Shown here in pieces: positions 58,110 through 64,000 of a DNA stretch of 64,000 nt (position 1 is the stretch's first letter; every line of letters starts with the position of its first letter). The notes under the pieces were generated by a model. The model did not search any database, was not told the origin of the DNA, and saw only the letters and a list, made by a program, of their open reading frames with translations. Origin of the DNA: Echinarachnius parma (Eukaryota > Echinodermata > Echinoidea > Clypeasteroida > Echinarachniidae); the NCBI GenBank assembly GCA_037951105.1, contig JBAMJV010002045.1, forward strand, positions 1 to 64,000, given 5' to 3'. The position numbers were made by a program, and so were the translations under genes.

Positions 58110-58468
58110 TATTTAGATATTCACTGAGCACTGCATTCTTTCGTTCATATCCCTAGTTTTCCTCCAATATCCAAACATCTTTCTGCCAATAAATGGCATC
58201 ACCATTATATGTCCACCCATGCAATACAATGCTTTCATTATTCACTATAAATTGCCTCTTGAAATTGTCAAAATGTGTTAATTCAGCATTGGTCCTCTAA
58301 AAACATTTGGGCTGGGCATGGGGTCTACAGAGAATTCTTTTTATATATCAACATCAAATTATCTTGACATGTCAATATAATTTCAACTCTTGTGTTCATA
58401 ATTTACAAGCTCTCCAACAGTTACATCATAATCAGCATGGTCAACTGTTGCATTACAATAATTATGTA

Positions 58469-58577
58469 CAATCAAACCTGTGTACAAGTGACCCCCTAAG
58501 GAAAACTAGAAAAGTGATCACTTTTGATGGTCATTATATTTTATAGGCAGGTTTGCTGGTATAGACAGGTTTGACTG
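58469..58577. mobile_element. 109-bp MITE with CAATCAAACCTG ends (copy 2)
   Basis: Flanked by TA. Left end CAATCAAACCTGTGTACAAG, right end ATAGACAGGTTTGACTG. The interior (GTGACCCCCTAAGGAAAACT, GTGATCACTTTTGATGGTCA) follows copy 1. Non-coding, pogo-like by its ends. Confidence 0.75.
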
Positions 58578-59869
58578 TATTTTTAACAATATTTATTTCC
58601 ACACACGACACAAGAAGACAAAGAGAAAGTAATACAACTAAGATACATTTTGCAGATGACACATCATATGAACAATTCTTTATTTATTTCAAATGCAATA
58701 ATATACACCAAACTTGAAGAATAAGACGTGATAGTGACACACCATCAAAGTATACTGTTATAATAATCTATTATATAATTATACTGTGCAATAAGATAAG
58801 ATACTCTATTTAGAAATCTAAATAATAATTATTCTAATACAATTTAATTCTATCAACAATGAATAGAGTTGGTTAAATTCTGCATAAACTCTTTATAGAG
58901 CAAAACAAGCGTTTTTATTTGCTTTCTGTACACACACAAAAGTATAATCCTTTTTTTCACATTTCGTAATAGGCACAATGAAATCTGCTACTGAAAATTA
59001 GCATTACACACAAACAAATCAAACATACAACCATGTACTGTATCTGTGCCAAATATTTATACATCTTTCTTTCAAAAAAGTGGTATGTATAAAAAAAGAA
59101 TTCAAAAGCACCATATGCTAAAACAAAAAAGGAATGAACAAATATTTACAGAGGTATAATGTACCGCTGGATACATACAATCCCCAATGACAGACCCTTA
59201 AAAAGTGCAATTCAAGAGAAAATAACAAAATAATGTGGAATACAATTAAAATAAACACAAAATGATACATAATTGTTTTTTAAAGGAATGACACAGTATA
59301 TTATGATATCATCAACTTGAAAAATGAAATTATTACAAAGAAAGTGTTTGCCTTAGACAGATCCTAGCCACACATTATCAACCACTATATGATATATCTA
59401 CATAACATAATGTTGGACTACAAAGTATTTACATGTACTACATGCTAGCTACTTGTCTCTATTGATAATTAATAGTGTAATATTTGGCAGTATCATTTTT
59501 AAATGATTTACTTTATTTAACAAAGTGCTTCAACTGACGACTGATCTTGATGAAGATTGAAGATAATACACATGCACATTACACCAGTTACACCATCATG
59601 TACATGTAAATTCCCTTATTTTGGACAATGACGTAAAATGTAAGTAATTATGTACATCTGAAATTGAAATGACGACAAAGTTTGCTACATTGTAACTTAC
59701 AAATCCAACTGTCAAAAACACATGCACTTACAAACATCCATGCAAGATGCAATCGTTACAATGTACAAGCCAAGCAAGTTTGATTCTGATAAAGATTGTG
59801 CTAAGATCGAAAGTTCAGACCTGGGTTTATTGACTAAAATTTTTAATTTAAAATGCTGAAACTGGACTA

Positions 59870-60125
59870 GAGTGAAGACCTTTTAATTAGATTCTTGATT
59901 AATTAAAGCTGGCATTTAATGCTTTTGACAGAGTCCGATCCCCACACTCTCTATTAGGTCAAGTTTTTATTCAAACCACAGAAACTGCCCGGACACCTAA
60001 AGTGAAAACCTTAGTTATAAATAGATTATTAAGTTGCTAAAACAGTCCTTAGATGCTGAAGCAGTCCTTTAATGTTTTTCACAGCATCATATCCCAGATA
60101 CATGTACTCTCTTTGGGTCATGTTC
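59870..60125. repeat. Diverged tandem duplication, ~170-bp spacing
   Basis: GAAGACCTTTTAATTAGATT, then TTAATGCTTTTGACAGAGTC and ACTCTCTATTAGGTCAAG (59873-59965), recur as GAAAACCTTAGTTATAAATA, then TTAATGTTTTTCACAGCATC and ACTCTCTTTGGGTCATG (60003-60122). Confidence 0.6.
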
Positions 60126-61372
60126 CAATTTTTGGAGCGAGAAATGATCAAACTTGATGAAGAAAAGGTCAGAGAATATGAACAAATTTTAGAACAATAA
60201 TTATTAAAATGTCAATTATGCTGCTACTAAAAAAAATTGACCTATTATAAATGAAGTGGGAAAGGGTACATCATTGAATCCCTGACGTGAATCATAGCAT
60301 GTTCTTAAACAAAATTAAATATGTACTAAAGAGTTAGGCAATATTTCACATTGTAAGTTACAATTTATAATCAGACTTTGAAAATTGTCCTTTTGTTCGC
60401 TTCTTAGAAACGTCATATCAATTGATATTTGACAGATGTTTATTTCTAAATGCACTCTAAAATTGTGTTTTGTTCTCTATTAATAAGTAGCCACAAATGA
60501 GCAAATTTGGATACAAAAGTATCAAGGACAATATAAGAATGCCTAGTTGTGCACATTCAGTGTATTCAATTTGACCCAATTTATCATGCTGATTCAGTTC
60601 TCACTGGTTTACATTCCGCTATATTTCTCCCATTCCGTGTTGACAAACCAAACAAACAGATGCTTTCAGCAAGCCTAACTCAAACACCCAATGTGTTTGC
60701 TCAATTAATCCTCCCTCTATCTGCTCAATTGATTAACATTATATAAACAAACGGTATGCCACAGATTTAGAATACAAATTCCACCAATTTAACTGGCAAA
60801 TCGGTACTAGAGGTTACAAATGTGAGCTTGCTGTATGACTTATTAGTCAAATACTATTCATTTTCAATTGAGCCCAGAGGCTGAAAGGGTAAAGATTTGT
60901 TCATTTTGTACAAAGTTATTATTTCAAATGTACATGTAGGCAATAAGACCAGAAATATAATATAACATAAATTAAAATGGGCAAAGACAATAGAAAATCC
61001 AAGGGAAACCGTATTTTCTTTGCTCATTTTCATTTAGACTAAGTATATTGCCTGGAACATGGGAGGAATATTCCCTAGGATTTTGAAATGCAACTTCGGG
61101 AAGACAACACATCTATGTCTCGGGACTTATCATAATCTTCCCTCAATACCATTTCAAATCCCTTGGAAAGTAATACGTTGTGATGTTCCCTCCCCGCCAG
61201 TTTCTCTAGAAGTTTCTCTAGAATAGCGCAATGATTGAAATACGTTTTTCTTCAAATTTGTAAACAATTCAGAAAATTAATTTCCATTCTAAATTCAAGG
61301 TGGTAAAGCTTAAGAAGCTGTTTGGAAAGATTGAACATACTCTCCATGTTTTAGCGTCATATAATTTTTACT

Positions 61373-61823
61373 AATAAGCGGGTGAATTTGAAAACAAGAG
61401 TGAATTGATCTCCACATTTGTCACAGTATCATTAATAAATGGCTGCATTTGTGTAAAGAAATAACATGAATCAATCGCACATTTCGGCATCATCATAATG
61501 TGATTAATTAGCGGCTGAATTTTGAAAACAATTAAGAGTGAATTGATCTCCAAAATTTGTCACAACTCACAATATCATTAATAAATGGCTGCATTTGTAA
61601 AGAAATAACGTGAATTGATCGCACATTTCAGCATCATTATAATTTGATTAATAAGCGACTGAATTTGAAAACAATTAAGAGTAAATTGAACTCCGAATGT
61701 GTCACAATATCATTAATGAATGGCTGAATTTGTAAAGAAATAACGTGAACACATTTCTGCAATTCATCATCATTATAGTTTGATTAATAAGCGGCTGAAT
61801 TTGATAACAAACAGAGTGAATCA
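61373..61823. repeat. Tandem repeat of ~135-144 bp, about 3.3 copies
   Basis: Units start with AATAAGCGGGTGAATTTG near 61373, 61506, 61650 and 61787. Each continues AAAACAA-GAGTGAATTGATC, TCCACATTTGTCACA, TATCATTAATAAATGGCTGC, ATTTGTAAAGAAATAAC and CGCACATTTCGGCATCAT. AT-rich and non-coding. Confidence 0.85.
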
Positions 61824-62875
61824 TGTACATTTACAAAGCTACAACATGTTACCATAATAAGTATTTCCATCAAGTACCATGACAACTCAGCTACACTGCA
61901 AATACAGCTGTTAAATTTTATGATTTTACATCTAACCTCCACTGTAAATATACTCGAGCATTGGACATATACAGTTCATGATGAATTTGTGGACAAAATC
62001 ATTGTACTTTGTACATGGGTAAATGTGGAAGCATTTAACAAAAATAACATGTTGAAGTAAACAAAATAAAAAATTTGTGGAAGTAAATTAAGAAAAAAAC
62101 AATGACTCGCGTCATCACAACAGACTGATTTGTAAACCAGAAAAAAATACATGATAATAATATGACATGTCAACAGTGTATAACATGCATGTACAGATGG
62201 ATGGATTTAGAATACGACTGTGTATCAAAGTATGCAATGCTAGAAAATATATTTTTTTTCTTTGTATTTGTACTTATATTTTGTTGATTTCAATATTGGT
62301 GGTCAAAGCTAGGTTTGAGTAGCCCTAAAGTTCTGTTACTTTTTGTTGCCCTGTTGGGCAAGCAAGATTTTGATTCAGTTAAAAGTAGTGGTGGCCCGAA
62401 GCTCAATTTCAGTGTCCCCGAACTTGAGAGCATGTATATGTAGTGTCTAATTTTAAGCTCTGATCTTTACATGTGTCTTTCAAGTTTCAGCAAATAACCG
62501 ATGTGTAAATTAATTAATCATATTACTAATACTAGAAAAGAAAATGAGGAATAGAAAGGAGTGTAGAACCCAAAATATTAATGGAATGTGAAACAAATGT
62601 GTGTGAAAAATCTCATTGCCAACAAACCGAAGGTGTACTATATGAAACAAATCTACTAATTTCACAATCAGATGAATCTAATCTAGAATTCTATATTTGT
62701 TGTTGTAGCTCTCATATTCATCCCCATTCCATAACCCCACCCTATTCCACAGTAAGCAATGATCTACTGAAATTAAATTTTGAAATGAGTAGAGAACAAA
62801 GCAAAAGATGTATGTTAATCATCATGATGTAACTTAACTCCCATCATTATATGGACACATTTTGGCACACCAAGT

Positions 62876-63210
62876 TTCTGTTGTTTACTCTGTGATTAAC
62901 ATACTAAATCCTTCCCAGGATAGCAAGGAACATGAATGTATGATGAATTGCAAGGTCAATGCAAAATTGCATCATCATCAGTCATTGTAATTCACTGGGC
63001 TTACAACAAGTGTTTTATAATTTCCTATGACCAAAACTGAGCAGACAGAATTGAGTTTCTGCTGTGCACTCTGTGATTACGGTAACATACTAAATCCTTA
63101 CCAGTAGCAAGTTACATGAATGTATGATGAATGCAAGGTCATTGCAAATATTGCATCATCATCTGTCATCGTAATTAACAGGGCTTATACAGAAAGTGCT
63201 ATTTTTAAGT
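62876..63210. repeat. Tandem duplication, ~175-bp unit
   Basis: TTTCTGTTGTTTACTCTGTG, ACATACTAAATCCTT, AACATGAATGTATGATGAAT, GCAAGGTCAATGCAAA, TTGCATCATCATCAGTCAT and GGGCTTA (62874-63004) recur from 63054 to 63190 with about 15 percent divergence by eye. Confidence 0.8.
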
Positions 63211-63829
63211 TCATGATCATGTTGTGAGCTAATCAGACATAAGCATGCAGTCAGCAATCATGTAATGGAATGTATATTTCTGTTTCAAAGACGATATACT
63301 GAAGAAGAGCGAATGAAAATAGTGATTAAATTTGTGACTAATGCGTTATGGCCTCGGCTGATAAATATGCAGTGCAATGTGTGTGTGTATTCTGATATGT
63401 ACAAGGACATATTTCACTGAGTAACAGACTAATTAAAATGTAATGTTGTCAGGTGCAATTTGCGATGCCATTTTAAATGTAATCCAATCTGCTAATGAAC
63501 ATACTGACAATGTACAAATGCAAGAACCAATTAACATACAGTTGAAATACTCTTCCTTTAAAATCGTTAGTGTCATACAGCATTTTACTCCTCTCCATAT
63601 TAGGGGGAAAAGATTTAATCTGCGTACATACAGCACATTGGTGTCAACCACGTGTAAAGAATAAATATGTGAAGCACATTATACCATATTAGTTGCAGTA
63701 TATCTATTAGTCTTATGGTTTAGCATTAATCCCTAGATATAAATTAATAGTCTGCAAGCTTGGCATACAATATACAGCACACTGAATTGAATGTGTACGC
63801 AAATTTGCTGCTACTACAGTACTACTACT

Positions 63830-63963
63830 ACTACATGAAAGATTCCTTTGGTCATGGCAGTACATTAGGTCAAGTAGCAGCTAACAGTTACAGTGCATAC
63901 GATCACGATCACGGAAGTGTGAAACGCATTAAAGGGACAGGTCCACTTTTACAAAACGTCTGA
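63830..63963 (+). other. Weak candidate terminal exon or MITE start
   Basis: After an acceptor-like TTGCTGCTACTACAG the + strand is open for about 47 codons (YMKDSFGHGSTLGQVAANSY, then SAYDHDHGSVKRIKGTGPLL, ending QNV and TGA at 63961-63963). I do not recognise it. Against it, TTAAAGGGACAGGTCCAC at 63929-63946 looks like the start of a TTAA MITE running off the window, which would put the last residues in a mobile element. Confidence 0.2.
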
Positions 63964-64000
63964 ACAGCTTTCAGTTGACGGATGGGGATCAATGTAACAC

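Larger units (their letters stand above)
58580..63929. other. Long unique AT-rich region, possibly 3' UTR or intron
   Basis: Over 5 kb with no G/C homopolymers, no TTAA MITEs and no GTGGCGTAGC elements, in contrast to everything to its left. It holds only local tandem duplications (listed separately). TTTATTTATTT at 58679-58689 would be AATAAA signals on the minus strand, compatible with the end of a long minus-strand 3' UTR from a gene to the right. No coding frame is convincing, including the 83-codon + frame at 62581-62832. Confidence 0.35.

Noticed and set aside
56957-58156. Poly-His, poly-Ser and poly-Ile frames up to 277 codons
   Set aside because: Translation of the CAT microsatellite; no unique protein sequence outside the repeat has coding signs, and the tail covers a MITE at 58002.

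Overview
This window looks like intergenic and gene-flanking DNA from an echinoderm, or at least a marine deuterostome. It is AT-rich, almost free of protein-coding sequence, and crowded with short non-autonomous DNA transposons (MITEs), tandem repeats and very long G or C homopolymers. The best taxonomic clue is a histone H4 fragment near 50.0 kb. It carries cysteine where most animals have threonine at H4 residue 73, a substitution I recall from sea urchin H4. This placement is inference.

Only one convincing protein gene is present: an intronless 350-codon reading frame on the + strand at 16101-17153. It is GC-rich compared with its surroundings. A 45-residue coiled coil resembles the conserved N-terminal helix of vertebrate INSYN1 (inhibitory synaptic factor 1, DUF4589). 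A splice-acceptor-like site lies about 190 bases upstream. Two broken coding remnants are also supported: a 5'-truncated, RTE-like LINE 3' end at 44337-44842 and a 5'-truncated histone H4 retropseudogene at 49893-50142. Each is bounded by a clean target-site duplication.

Layout: 0-6 kb holds homopolymer-bearing short elements and a roughly 100-bp satellite arranged in 8-monomer higher-order units. At 8.4-11.8 kb, a minus-strand exon-like segment with splice-donor-like ends is repeated about every kilobase, with MITEs inserted between copies and a 700-bp purine tract beyond. The INSYN1-like gene lies at 12.5-18.6 kb. From 19 to 40 kb there are minisatellites, an inverted 12-bp repeat array, a cluster of G/C runs and many TTAA-flanked MITEs. 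At 40.9-45.6 kb a long-period tandem array has been hit by four different elements. From 45.7 to 54 kb there are more duplications with nested MITEs, the H4 retrocopy and a tRNA-like SINE fragment. At 54.9-57.8 kb lie large microsatellites (CCAT, GGA and CAT). From 58.6 kb to the end the sequence is unusually free of mobile elements but contains several local tandem duplications, and it may be a long 3' UTR or intron of a gene beyond the window.

The most interesting signals are: (1) a central GGGCCC palindrome in the main TTAA MITE family that differs between copies yet stays self-complementary; (2) the histone H4 retropseudogene with its stem-loop, A-rich tail and 14-bp target duplication; (3) the tandem exon-like array; and (4) several insertions whose empty sites survive in neighbouring duplicate copies. 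I see no complete new multi-gene system here.
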